Shown here: piece after piece, positions 36,356 to 44,301 of the stretch
How positions within the stretch are numbered: position 1 is the first letter of the stretch
How the letters are laid out: every line of letters begins with the position of its first letter
Source: Bacteroidales bacterium
GTDB lineage: Bacteria; Bacteroidota; Bacteroidia; Bacteroidales; VadinHA17
Direction: 5' to 3'
NCBI GenBank assembly: GCA_016936435.1
Contig: JAFGXX010000043.1
Span: 1 to 46,316 of the forward strand
DNA length: 46,316 nt
The notes under the pieces: generated by a model
Databases searched by the model: none
Told to the model about the DNA's origin: nothing
The model's input: only the letters and a program-made list of their open reading frames with translations
Translations under genes and position numbers: made by a program

Positions 36356-36604
36356 TCATTCACCATGCAGCCGCTTTTTCTTCTCCAGTAATTCTTCCTG
36401 AGTTTCAACATGTTCAGGATCCTGTACGATAACATCAACAGGACACACCTTGACACACTGAGGCTCGCTGAAAAATCCGACGCATTCCGTGCACCTGGCG
36501 GGATCAATAACATAGATCGGATCGCCTTCCGAAATTGCATCGTTGGGACACTGTTCAACACATAGCCCGCAACAGATACAATCATCAATGATTTTTAAAG
36601 CCAT
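36356..36604 (-). CDS. 2[4Fe-4S] ferredoxin
   Basis: An 82-aa ferredoxin. Cluster I ligands: Cys9, Cys12, Cys15 and Cys19-Pro (CICCGLCVEQCP; Cys11 is extra). Cluster II: Cys38, Cys41, then an 8-residue insertion before Cys50, and Cys54-Pro. The long CxxC-x8-CxxxCP loop and the C-terminal helix (QEELLEKKKRLHGE) mark the Alvin-type (YfhL/Fdx) branch of low-potential ferredoxins, which serve as soluble electron carriers. A strong AAGGAGGT ribosome-binding site lies upstream. It could supply electrons to the neighbouring ASKHA activator, but this is only suggested by position. Confidence 0.93.
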   Translation of the reverse strand: MALKIIDDCICCGLCVEQCPNDAISEGDPIYVIDPARCTECVGFFSEPQCVKVCPVDVIVQDPEHVETQEELLEKKKRLHGE

Positions 36605-36608
36605 AATA

Positions 36609-36616
36609 TACCTCCT
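36609..36616 (-). promoter_or_regulatory. Strong Shine-Dalgarno site of the ferredoxin gene
   Basis: The minus strand reads AAGGAGGT about 6 nt upstream of the ferredoxin ATG. Such a full anti-SD match is rare among the genes of this window, whose 5' regions are mostly AT-rich without SD, and implies high-level translation. Confidence 0.65.
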
Positions 36617-36690
36617 TGTTAATGATTATATTGTGAAGTTACAGATGCCGATATCTGACTTATGTTTTCATTAAGTGTCATGCCGTTTAG

Positions 36691-37230
36691 TTAAGCCGGA
36701 TTGTTTAAACCCGCAGACAGCTTTTTTATCCTGTTCAGCCGCGATGTCAGCAATTTCCTCTTCAGTATGTTTATTTTGTCGATGAAGAGGATACCGTTCA
36801 GATGGTCAAGTTCGTGCTGAAAAACCCTTGCTTTTATACCATCCATTTCTGTTTCATGGGTCCCCAGATTCTGGTCCTGGTATCTGACAACTATCTTTTC
36901 AGGCCGCGTTACTTCTTCAAATATTTCGGGGATGCTGAGGCATCCTTCACGGTAAACCAGAGGACGGGAGTTGTATTCTATTATTGAAGGATTGATGAAA
37001 ATGCCCTCAAAATTTTCAATACTCCTGTCTTCTGCCGCCAGAGCTGAAGTGTCGATGGCAAATATCCTTTTGAGAATGTTGATCTGAGGTGCTGCCAGAC
37101 CTATTCCCTGGGCTCTTTTGAGTGTTGCAGTAAGCATGGCAGCGATACGGGTAATATTATCACCACCTGTGATCACATCAGAATTCTTCCTCAGAACCGA
37201 TGATCCGTAAAGAATTATGGGAACTGCCAT
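36691..37230 (-). CDS. def: Peptide deformylase
   Basis: A 179-aa metalloenzyme that removes the formyl group from nascent N-termini. The three family motifs are intact: GIGLAAPQIN (motif 1), EGCLSIPEI with the metal-ligand Cys (motif 2) and FQHELDHLNGILF with two ligand His and catalytic Glu (motif 3). The N-terminus MAVPIILYGSSVLRK fits Bacteroidota PDFs, so ATG 37230 is preferred over the in-frame ATG at 37269. The C-terminal helix is basic (KRKLLTSRLNRIKKL). It is leftward, 86 nt upstream of the ferredoxin gene. Confidence 0.95.
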   Translation of the reverse strand: MAVPIILYGSSVLRKNSDVITGGDNITRIAAMLTATLKRAQGIGLAAPQINILKRIFAIDTSALAAEDRSIENFEGIFINPSIIEYNSRPLVYREGCLSIPEIFEEVTRPEKIVVRYQDQNLGTHETEMDGIKARVFQHELDHLNGILFIDKINILKRKLLTSRLNRIKKLSAGLNNPA

Positions 37231-37305
37231 TTCAGATGCCTGATGTCCGGTAACAATCTGGTATGACATCGCAGGGCTTTTTGAAGCTTATAATATACAA
37301 AGTAA

Positions 37306-37321
37306 ATGAACATATGTTCAT
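37306..37321. promoter_or_regulatory. 16-bp perfect palindrome upstream of def
   Basis: ATGAACATATGTTCAT is a perfect 16-bp palindrome in the gap between def and the alpha-L-fucosidase gene. Size and symmetry fit the operator of a dimeric helix-turn-helix regulator. It lies 76 bp upstream of the chosen def ATG and far from the fucosidase start, so it more likely concerns def. Confidence 0.4.
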
Positions 37322-37393
37322 AATCCAAATATTTTTTTGATTATTTTGGGAACATTTGACTGGCTAGTCTCTGCTTTTTCTGAATTCGGCGGC

Positions 37394-37456
37394 TGCCCTG
37401 AATTACACTATACTATACCGGATCAGGTCAGGGCAACAGGTAGCGGAGTGACCTGA
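37394..37456. promoter_or_regulatory. Two overlapping inverted repeats upstream of the fucosidase gene
   Basis: TGCCCTGA (37394-37401) can pair with TCAGGGCA (37428-37435). TCAGGTCA (37423-37430) can pair with TGACCTGA (37449-37456). The middle arms share 37428-37430, so the two stems are mutually exclusive. The second repeat ends 2 nt before a TATTTTTG -7 element, a natural place for an operator or an attenuator. Confidence 0.4.
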
Positions 37457-37458
37457 AA

Positions 37459-37466
37459 TATTTTTG
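37459..37466 (+). promoter_or_regulatory. Candidate -7 element of the fucosidase operon
   Basis: TATTTTTG matches TAnnTTTG about 120 nt upstream of the GH29 ATG, immediately after an inverted repeat. No -33 TTG at normal spacing is present, consistent with an activator-dependent promoter if real. The rest of the 37270-37584 gap shows no gene. Confidence 0.4.
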
Positions 37467-37584
37467 GAAAGAGAGGGATTTGTTTTTAATATTGTCTGAA
37501 ATATCCTCCCTGATGTGCCGACTCAAAATATCGTGGCCATGTTCGATGCAATAAAAGAATTAAACAACCGATGATCTGACAAAA

Positions 37585-39267
37585 ATGAAAACACATTCAA
37601 TTTTAGCTTCACGGGTTTTACTGATTGCCCTTATCCCGCTTATCTTTTCCTGTTCCAGGCAGAAATCAACAGATTATCCTCCCTTTCCTTCAGGTCATGA
37701 GGAGAAACTTGAGTGGTGGAAGGATGCCAGGTTCGGAATGTTTATTCACTGGGGCCCTGTCTCCTTAAAAGGTACCGAGATCGGATGGTCCCGCGGACAG
37801 GAGATCCCGGTCGGCGAATATGACAGTTTATATCTTAAGTTCAACCCGGTGAATTTTAATGCCTCTGAATGGGTAAAGCTGGCTAAAGATGCCGGGATGA
37901 ATTACATGGTATTTACTTCGAAACATCATGATGGATTCTGTAACTGGGCAACAGAATATACAGATTACAACATTATGAACTCGGCTTACGGCAAAGATAT
38001 CATGGCGCAGCTTTCTGCTGCCTGTAAGGAGCAGGGGCTGGCACTGGGTTTCTATCATTCAACCTGCGACTGGCACCATCCCGATTTTCCTCTCACCAGC
38101 CCGGGCGGCAGGGTGGAACGTGAAGAGTACAACCTTGACCGCTATACCGAATATCTTAAGAACCAGTCGGTTGAAATCATCAGCAAATATGGTCCCCTGC
38201 TGGTGATGTGGTACGATGTTCCGCAGCGATTTGATTCTGTTCGCGGACAGGGAGTTATCGATCACATCAGGGAAATACAACCAGGGATACTGGTAAATAA
38301 CCGCAGTGGTGCACCGGGTGATTTCGACACTCCTGAGCAAAGGATAGGAGGTTTTAATACCGACCGGCCATGGGAAACATGTATGACAATCGGAAGGCAA
38401 TGGGCATGGAAACCCAATGACGAAGTAAAGTCGCTCGAACAATGCCTTCACGGACTGATACGCTCGGCCGGCGGTGACGGGAACCTGCTTTTCAATGTGG
38501 GCCCAAAACCCGATGGAACCATTGAACCACTGCAGGCACAGCGCCTGAGAGAAATGGGGCAGTGGCTGAAGGAATACGGCTATTCAATTTATGGTACCCG
38601 CGGCGGCCCCTTTAAGCCCACAGACTGGGGAGTAAGCACAAGAAAGGGAGATAAAATCTACCTCCATATTCTTAGATGGCAGGGAGATAACCCACAGATC
38701 AGGATACCCGATACAGGGATGGAGATAAAAGCATGCCGTCTGGTTACTGGCGGTGATGTTGAACTGGAAAAACAGGAGGAAGGATACCTGGTGAAATTTG
38801 CCGCTGATGATATTCAGCAGATAAATACCATCATTGAACTGACAGTTGGCGGCGATGCGATGGCTATAGCTCCAATGGAAATCGCTGCTCAGTCGCTTTC
38901 ATATAACAAACCTGTTAAGGCATCCACGAATCCCGATCCGCGGTGGCGGGGCGCAAATTCCGTTAATAACGGTGAATGGGTAGGTCATTACTGGACCCCC
39001 GGGACAGACGATAAAACTCCCTGGCTTGAAATTGACCTGGAAAAGCCTGAGAAGATATCTAAATTCATATTGTTCGAGAGCGGTCAGGCGATCAATGAAT
39101 TTAAAATTCAATATCTGCAGGACGATGCCTGGGAAACGGCTTATACCGGCAAAGAGGTTGAAAATGGCAAGGCGTTAGTGTTTTCCGAAATTACAGCACA
39201 AAAAGTCAGACTTCTGCTGACCGGGTTTTCATCAGTTCCGGGAATTTTTGAAATCATCATTTTATAA
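37585..39267 (+). CDS. Alpha-L-fucosidase, GH29 lipoprotein with F5/8-type C domain
   Basis: A 560-aa surface or periplasmic lipoprotein (lipobox IFSC, Cys23). The GH29 barrel spans about 35-350: KLEWWKDARFGMFIHWGP, YMVFTSKHHDGFCNW, ALGFYHSTCDWHH, and PLLVMWYDVP, where Asp211 is the likely nucleophile. A run ending GGDGNLLFNVGPKPDG closes the barrel. A beta-sandwich follows, and residues about 438-560 form a discoidin (F5/8 type C) carbohydrate-binding domain (WLEIDLEKPEKISKFILFE). It should release alpha-linked L-fucose. The GH95-like gene starts 1 nt after the stop, so both form one unit. No SusC/SusD pair, fucose importer or sigma/anti-sigma gene is nearby. Confidence 0.93.
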   Translation: MKTHSILASRVLLIALIPLIFSCSRQKSTDYPPFPSGHEEKLEWWKDARFGMFIHWGPVSLKGTEIGWSRGQEIPVGEYDSLYLKFNPVNFNASEWVKLAKDAGMNYMVFTSKHHDGFCNWATEYTDYNIMNSAYGKDIMAQLSAACKEQGLALGFYHSTCDWHHPDFPLTSPGGRVEREEYNLDRYTEYLKNQSVEIISKYGPLLVMWYDVPQRFDSVRGQGVIDHIREIQPGILVNNRSGAPGDFDTPEQRIGGFNTDRPWETCMTIGRQWAWKPNDEVKSLEQCLHGLIRSAGGDGNLLFNVGPKPDGTIEPLQAQRLREMGQWLKEYGYSIYGTRGGPFKPTDWGVSTRKGDKIYLHILRWQGDNPQIRIPDTGMEIKACRLVTGGDVELEKQEEGYLVKFAADDIQQINTIIELTVGGDAMAIAPMEIAAQSLSYNKPVKASTNPDPRWRGANSVNNGEWVGHYWTPGTDDKTPWLEIDLEKPEKISKFILFESGQAINEFKIQYLQDDAWETAYTGKEVENGKALVFSEITAQKVRLLLTGFSSVPGIFEIIIL

Positions 39268-39268
39268 A

Positions 39269-41683
39269 ATGATTAGAAAAGGTATAATCTTATTGTCTTT
39301 TTTCGGACTACTGGCATGCAACCGGAACTGCAAGACTGATGTTCCCGACAGTTACAATGTTATCTGGCACACACAGAGTAATGACGCATCTGAATCTATG
39401 CCACTGGGTGGCGGCGATATCGGCTGCAATGTATGGGTGGAAGACGGAGACCTGCTGTTGTACGTCCAGAGGAGCGGAAGCATGAGCGAAAATGGCGAAT
39501 ACCTCAAGCTGGGCCGCTTTCGCATTCGGATTAAGCCGGATCTTTTCACTGATGCTGATTCATTTAAGCAGGAGCTGAAACTTGCAGACGGGTATATTGA
39601 AATTGAATCCGGAAATGATGAAAAGAAACACACCAGAATTATACTTTGGGTCGATGTGTTTAATCCGGTTGTTCATGTCGATGTAGAATCGTCAGAAAAT
39701 ACTGAATTACATGTTGCATACGAAAGCTGGCGGACCGAAGAAAAGGAACTGACTTTCGGCAAAGGCCGGTTTGGAGCTTTTGGCCTGGAAGGTTATCCTG
39801 GAAAGGTGATCCGTTCCAAAGATCACATTGAACAAAGTGGAAACAGCATTCTGTTTTATCACCGAAACCCCGATGAGAAGCTTATCCCGGAAGTGTACAT
39901 CAGGGAACAGGAGCTTGAAGAATTTGCTGATGAAATATCTGATGACCTTATAAACAGGACCTTTGGAGGGTTGTTGTCTGGCCGGGGTTTAATTTTTGAC
40001 AGGACAGAAGAGGGGATTTACCATGGCACACCCTACAGGTCGTGGATATTAAAGAGTGAAAGGGCCCGGAAAAAACACCGGATTAGTATTGTGACCCACA
40101 TAGAACAGGCGGAGAAAACCGAAGACTGGAAGAACAGACTTTATAAAGCGGCAGAGCTGTCAGATAAATCACCGGCTAGGGCATTTAAAAAAACATTATC
40201 CTGGTGGAACGCTTTCTGGGACCGTAGTTATATATATATTAAGTCCTCGAATCCGGACCCTGAAGATCCGGTATGGCAGATGGGACGAAATTATCAGCTG
40301 TTCCGCTACCAGCTTGGAGGGAATGTTTCCGGGGAATATCCCACTAAATTTAACGGTGGGAACCTGACATTCGATCCGGTTCTCATAGATAAAAAGCAGT
40401 CTTATGATCCTGACTGGCGGCAGTGGGGAGGAGCGGTTTATACCGCGCAAAACCAGAGGCTTTTGTACTGGCCCATGTTGAAATCGGGAGATTTTGATGC
40501 TGTTTTACCCCAGTTTGAACTGTACAGGAAAGGTTTGCCCGGCGCCAGGGCAAGGGTCAAAAAGCACTTTAAACACGATGGTGCTGTTTACTGCGAATAT
40601 ACAAGTGTCCCCGGCATTGCCTTCGGCGATGGCTGGGGATGGCAAAATGAACACAACTACCGGATCCGTGGCGAAGAGATTCCTTTCGGCGACCCACGCG
40701 CGAACGCAGCGACAGGCTTTAATGAGCCTGTGGAGAAGGGTGTTATGGCTAACGGTGCAATTGCCTACCACTGGGAGTCTCAGATTGAACATGCCTGGAT
40801 GATACTGGAGTATCACCGCTACACAGGAAAAGATATTTCACCTTATATGCCTTTTATTGAACAGTCGCTGATATTTTTTGACGAGCATTACAGGGCGAGG
40901 CAGAAAATGCGTGACGGGAAGGAAGTGGATGAGAACGGGAAGCTGGTCATTTATCCTTCAACCTCGTGCGAATCGTACCGCGGGGCCAGAAATCCTGCCG
41001 ATGTGATTGCCGGACTAAAGGCTTGTCTTGGCAGCATGGTAGATCTGGATGATAAGTATCTTCCGGAAGAAAGGAAGAAGTATTACCGCGAATTTTTGGA
41101 CAGGGTTCCTGATTTTGATTATGAGGAGATTGATGGTCTGAAAGTGATAAAGCCGGCAGAAAGCTGGATCAGGGAATCCAACCAGGAGTTACCCCAGTTT
41201 TATCCGCTTTTTCCTTTTAACCGCTTTGGTATTGGTGATGAGGAGTTACAATATTTTAAGAACGCATACGAAAAGGCACCTTCATTCAGAAAGGGTAAGG
41301 TACAAAGCTGGCACCAGGACGGAATTCAGTTTGCACGAATGGGGATGACACAAGAGGCTGCTGAATACAATACATTGAAGTTACAGGACAGTCCACGCCG
41401 GTTTCCGACCTTCTGGGGGCCCGGGCATGACTGGGTGCCTGACCATAACTGGGGTGGTTCAGGCATGATCGGACTTCAGGAAATGCTGATACAAACTATC
41501 GGAGACAAGATTTTCCTTTTTCCGGCCTGGCCGGAAGAATGGGACGTGGATTTTAAACTTCATGCACCCGGTAATATCACTGTAGAATGCAGTCTGAAAA
41601 AAGGAGAGATTGTCAGCCTGGAAGTCACTCCCGTATCAGGAAGTAAGGAAGTGATCAATTTTCTTGACAAAGGGCTGCGGTAA
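39269..41683 (+). CDS. DUF5703/GH95-like glycoside hydrolase-family lipoprotein
   Basis: An 804-aa lipoprotein (FFGLLAC, Cys16 counted from ATG 39269). The N-terminal domain (YNVIWHTQ...ESMPLGGGDIGCNVWVEDG...YVQRSGSMSENGEYLKLGR) is the DUF5703 beta-sandwich. A linker and a long alpha-helical barrel follow: FKKTLSWWNAFWDRSYI, FNGGNLTFDP, DPDWRQWGGAVYTAQNQRLL and YPSTSCESYRGARNPADVIA. A small C-terminal sheet (GNITVECSLKKGEIVSLEV) closes the protein. This architecture matches GH95/GH65-like (alpha/alpha)6 enzymes, so a fucoside or galactoside substrate is plausible given the GH29 partner; the true substrate is unknown. Its 3' end overlaps the opposite TIGR02757 gene by 48 bp. Confidence 0.82.
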   Translation: MIRKGIILLSFFGLLACNRNCKTDVPDSYNVIWHTQSNDASESMPLGGGDIGCNVWVEDGDLLLYVQRSGSMSENGEYLKLGRFRIRIKPDLFTDADSFKQELKLADGYIEIESGNDEKKHTRIILWVDVFNPVVHVDVESSENTELHVAYESWRTEEKELTFGKGRFGAFGLEGYPGKVIRSKDHIEQSGNSILFYHRNPDEKLIPEVYIREQELEEFADEISDDLINRTFGGLLSGRGLIFDRTEEGIYHGTPYRSWILKSERARKKHRISIVTHIEQAEKTEDWKNRLYKAAELSDKSPARAFKKTLSWWNAFWDRSYIYIKSSNPDPEDPVWQMGRNYQLFRYQLGGNVSGEYPTKFNGGNLTFDPVLIDKKQSYDPDWRQWGGAVYTAQNQRLLYWPMLKSGDFDAVLPQFELYRKGLPGARARVKKHFKHDGAVYCEYTSVPGIAFGDGWGWQNEHNYRIRGEEIPFGDPRANAATGFNEPVEKGVMANGAIAYHWESQIEHAWMILEYHRYTGKDISPYMPFIEQSLIFFDEHYRARQKMRDGKEVDENGKLVIYPSTSCESYRGARNPADVIAGLKACLGSMVDLDDKYLPEERKKYYREFLDRVPDFDYEEIDGLKVIKPAESWIRESNQELPQFYPLFPFNRFGIGDEELQYFKNAYEKAPSFRKGKVQSWHQDGIQFARMGMTQEAAEYNTLKLQDSPRRFPTFWGPGHDWVPDHNWGGSGMIGLQEMLIQTIGDKIFLFPAWPEEWDVDFKLHAPGNITVECSLKKGEIVSLEVTPVSGSKEVINFLDKGLR

Positions 41684-42451
41684 AATATCATCGATTGCTC
41701 CCAGTCCAAATAACGCAAAGTCATATTTAACAGGATCTTCCGGGTCGAAGCTTCGCAAAACACCATCCAGCTCAGCAACAGCTTTGGCATCGTTTTGCTT
41801 TCGCTTTAACAGACCCAGTTTGCGGGCTACATTGCCGCTGTGAATATCAAGGGGGCAGGAGAGGATCGAGGGAGAGATGTTTTTCCAGATGCCGAAATCA
41901 ACACCTTTATTGTCTCTCCGTACCATCCACCTGAGGAACATGTTGACCTTTTTTGCAGCCGACCCCTTGAACGGATCTGAAACATGTCGTTCAGTCCTTT
42001 TTTCGTGAGGAAGCTCAAAAAATATCCTGTGCAGTTCGTGTATGGCAGGCTGAAGGGAATCAGAGGTCTTATAGGTTTCGAAAATTGATTCAAGCCCCCC
42101 TTTTTCCCTGTAAACATGCCGTAGAGCTTTCAGAAAATATGCCAGGTCAACAAGATTGAAAGTCCGGTGTACAAATCGTACGGCCTGATCGAGTTCGCAG
42201 TCGCTCGAATTAACAATGAACTCATAAGGCGAATCTTCGAGTATCTCCATCATCCTTACAGAACTCCTGATGATCATCTTGCGGTTTCCCCAGGCAATGG
42301 TGGCTGCCAGGAATCCGGCTATCTCTATATTGCCTTTTTCGGTATACCGGTGAGGGATGCTAATCGGATCCGACTCTATGAAAGAAGGCCTGTTGTACAG
42401 TTCAACCTTTTCATCAAGAAATTCCTTCAGCTCTGATTTTGTTAATTCCAT
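41636..42451 (-). CDS. TIGR02757 family (DUF2400) protein
   Basis: A 271-aa protein with the TIGR02757/DUF2400 pattern: an N-terminal helix (LKEFLDEKVELYNRPSFI), DPISIPHRY, IAGFLAATIAWGNRKMII, HVSDPFKGSAAKKVNMFLRW, PLDIHSGNVARKLGLLKRK and FALFGLGAIDDI near the end. The family is conserved in Bacteroidota and Spirochaetes, looks like an all-helical DNA-glycosylase-like fold, and has no assigned reaction. It overlaps the 3' end of the glycosidase gene by 48 bp. The AAA_14 gene stop lies 20 nt upstream of its start, so these two may be co-transcribed. Confidence 0.9.
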   Translation of the reverse strand: MELTKSELKEFLDEKVELYNRPSFIESDPISIPHRYTEKGNIEIAGFLAATIAWGNRKMIIRSSVRMMEILEDSPYEFIVNSSDCELDQAVRFVHRTFNLVDLAYFLKALRHVYREKGGLESIFETYKTSDSLQPAIHELHRIFFELPHEKRTERHVSDPFKGSAAKKVNMFLRWMVRRDNKGVDFGIWKNISPSILSCPLDIHSGNVARKLGLLKRKQNDAKAVAELDGVLRSFDPEDPVKYDFALFGLGAIDDILPQPFVKKIDHFLTS

Positions 42452-42471
42452 GATTCTGTCACGAAAACCAA

Positions 42472-43809
42472 TTACATTATTTTGTCTAATTCTCGTTCGA
42501 TTCGATGAACGAGGTAAAAAGGCAGGTTGAGAAGAGTAAATTCCTTACCTGAAATAGTTTTGGCTTTTTGTACCAGATACTCACCCTGATAGACTCGCAC
42601 AGCTATTGTGTGGGGTGCAATTTCCATAAACTGGTGGAGCGATCGCAGCTTGCCAATGCTTCCCGACTTAACCTCTATCGGAATGAGTTTGTTTTTGTAA
42701 GGAAGAATGTAATCCACTTCAGCACTTGAATCGGCTTTTTCGCGTGTCCAGAAATAAAGATCATTACTTATGGAAAAACTTGTTGCCAGCAATTCCTGCC
42801 CAACAATATGTTCAGCTATAATACCCTGATGCGTTTCTCTTATATCTTCTTTAAACACAAGTTCGCCCATGATTTTTAGAGAGTGGTTTATCAATCCTGT
42901 ATCTACCACGTGCAGCCTGGGCTTTCGGCCCAGGTGCGGTTTTATGGGCATTTTTGCAGATGTACATGGGTATATCAGTTTTATCAGCATTGCCTTTTCA
43001 ACCATCCGGAAAGCTTCCCTCATTTCACGAGAACGATAATCCGAGTTGCCAAATTTTCCGAAAGTAACCTTTGTACCACCTTCCCTGAAAACATTTGCAA
43101 TAACATGCTGAACGTATTGAACCTGTGCTGACGAAGTCACATATTTGTCAATATCATCGGAATAGGATTGAGTAAGACTGCTATAAACCGTATCAAGCGA
43201 AGTAATATCATTTTTTTGTGCATAAAGATTAACCACTTCCGGCATGCCGCCTATGGTGGCATATTTTTTAAACCAGGAAAGCAACTGCGAATGCAAGAAT
43301 ACGGGAACGTCTGGTTTTTCGAGCATTTCTATCAATTGACTGTTACCGGTGGCAAATAGAAATTCCCTGAATGAACAGGGATGCATTGCCATATACTCTA
43401 CGCGGCCCACAGGGAACGAAATCCTTTTGTCCATTATACTTTCGAGTAACGACCCTGCAGTAATTACATACAAGTCGTTTGCTTCTTCGTAAAAATACCG
43501 TAACAACGCCACTGCCTTTGAAGAGTTCTGGATTTCATCAATAAAAATAAGGGTTCTTCCTCCAGCACGCTTTTTTCCTGCAAATATGAACAGGGAAGTA
43601 AGCAAATCAGAAAAAGGGTATTCATTTTCAAATATTTCCCTGTCACTTGTCTTCTCCAGATTCAAATAGATATACTGATCAAAATCTTTTGAGAACATTC
43701 CGACGGCTGTAGTTTTCCCCACTTGCCGTGCACCCTTCAATACCAATGGTTTGCGGTTTGACTTTTCCGCCCATTTCTTTAATTCCTGAAGAATATCCCT
43801 TCTGAACAC
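42472..43809 (-). CDS. AAA_14/DUF4143 family ATPase
   Basis: A 445-aa P-loop ATPase with Walker A GARQVGKTT (about 26-34), Walker B TLIFIDEIQ (Asp91-Glu92), sensor VITAGSLLES, and a C-terminal DUF4143 domain with a PD-(D/E)XK-like core: SAEVDYILPYKNKLIPIEVKSG. Family members are common, highly variable accessory genes in Bacteroidota, often near mobile or toxin loci; the function is unknown. It is encoded in AT-rich DNA next to repeats, an IS-like fragment and a toxin-antitoxin pair. The active-site residues look intact, so this is a whole gene rather than a remnant. Confidence 0.92.
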   Translation of the reverse strand: MFRRDILQELKKWAEKSNRKPLVLKGARQVGKTTAVGMFSKDFDQYIYLNLEKTSDREIFENEYPFSDLLTSLFIFAGKKRAGGRTLIFIDEIQNSSKAVALLRYFYEEANDLYVITAGSLLESIMDKRISFPVGRVEYMAMHPCSFREFLFATGNSQLIEMLEKPDVPVFLHSQLLSWFKKYATIGGMPEVVNLYAQKNDITSLDTVYSSLTQSYSDDIDKYVTSSAQVQYVQHVIANVFREGGTKVTFGKFGNSDYRSREMREAFRMVEKAMLIKLIYPCTSAKMPIKPHLGRKPRLHVVDTGLINHSLKIMGELVFKEDIRETHQGIIAEHIVGQELLATSFSISNDLYFWTREKADSSAEVDYILPYKNKLIPIEVKSGSIGKLRSLHQFMEIAPHTIAVRVYQGEYLVQKAKTISGKEFTLLNLPFYLVHRIERELDKIM

Positions 43810-43835
43810 TTGATTGAAAATGTTGGTTTGAGAAG

Positions 43836-43843
43836 CAAATATA
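43836..43843 (-). promoter_or_regulatory. -7 element of the AAA_14 gene
   Basis: The minus strand reads TATATTTG, an exact TAnnTTTG match, 26 nt upstream of the ATG at 43809. The first copy of the TTGAGGGTAATT repeat (43861-43878) sits about where the -33 region would be. Confidence 0.45.
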
Positions 43844-43860
43844 ATTATAAATGTAATAAA

Positions 43861-43911
43861 TTGAGGGTAATTTATTGACTTTCTTGTAATATTTTGAGGG
43901 TAATTATTTGA
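43861..43911. repeat. Direct repeat pair upstream of the AAA_14 gene
   Basis: TTGAGGGTAATTTATTGA (43861-43878) and TTGAGGGTAATTATTTGA (43894-43911) differ at two bases and are 33 bp apart, about three helical turns. They lie directly upstream of the AAA_14 -7 element, so cooperative repressor binding is one reading. Two copies are too few for a CRISPR. Confidence 0.55.
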
Positions 43912-44018
43912 ATAAATTGTAACAGATTGGGGTGTTTTATTAATCTGCTACCTTAATTATCCGTATGAATATCTTTTCAGGTTTGGCAGCAGAACTTTCA
44001 GCCTGATTATTTCCTGAG

Positions 44019-44038
44019 CTTTGTGATTCTTTGTGATC
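44019..44038. repeat. 10-bp tandem repeat
   Basis: CTTTGTGATT followed directly by CTTTGTGATC. It is short and may belong to the decayed intergenic repeats common in Bacteroidota. Nothing else with gene character is seen between 43912 and 44076. Confidence 0.4.
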
Positions 44039-44076
44039 CCGATAACTCCTATTATCCGCATGATAGTGTTAAAAAA

Positions 44077-44111
44077 GGCTGTAAAAAGTTAATAATTAAA
44101 ATTTTACAGCC
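44077..44111. repeat. 10-bp inverted repeat (hairpin) left of the IS-like fragment
   Basis: GGCTGTAAAA (44077-44086) and TTTTACAGCC (44102-44111) form a perfect 10-bp stem around an AT-only 15-nt loop save one G. It lies 43 bp upstream of the transposase-like fragment and could be an IS end, an old terminator or an operator. Confidence 0.5.
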
Positions 44112-44153
44112 ATAGTATTTTCACCTAAATTGGTGTTGCGCAAAATACCAATT

Positions 44154-44276
44154 ATGAAAGTACAAAATTGTGATACAATATCTGCATTTGGAGGAATAAA
44201 TTTTGTTTTTAAGTACATGGAAGAAGGTAATCTCGATAACAGCAAAAAGTTTAGAATGAATAAAGCAAAAATGTAG
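44154..44276 (+). pseudogene. Possible remnant of an IS1380-like transposase (N-terminus only)
   Basis: A 40-codon frame starts at ATG 44154 and stops at TAG 44274-44276. It reads MKVQNCDTISAFGGINFVFK and then diverges into a Lys/Asn-rich tail. The opening, with an (I/V)xxFGG(I/L)NF(V/I) core, resembles the start of Bacteroidota IS1380-family transposases as I recall them; full-length proteins are about 420-440 aa, so more than 90% is missing. A 7-bp inverted repeat AATTGGT/ACCAATT (44128-44134, 44147-44153) immediately precedes it. This is an inference from about 20 residues and could be chance. Confidence 0.45.
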
Positions 44277-44301
44277 TGTCTTTGTAAAAATATTATGCAT
44301 C

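Noticed and set aside
37585-41683. Full polysaccharide utilisation locus
   Set aside because: No SusC/SusD pair, hybrid two-component regulator or sigma/anti-sigma gene is present in the window; only two enzymes are adjacent.
43861-43911. CRISPR-like direct repeats
   Set aside because: Only two copies, 18 bp each, with a 15-bp spacer and no cas genes nearby.
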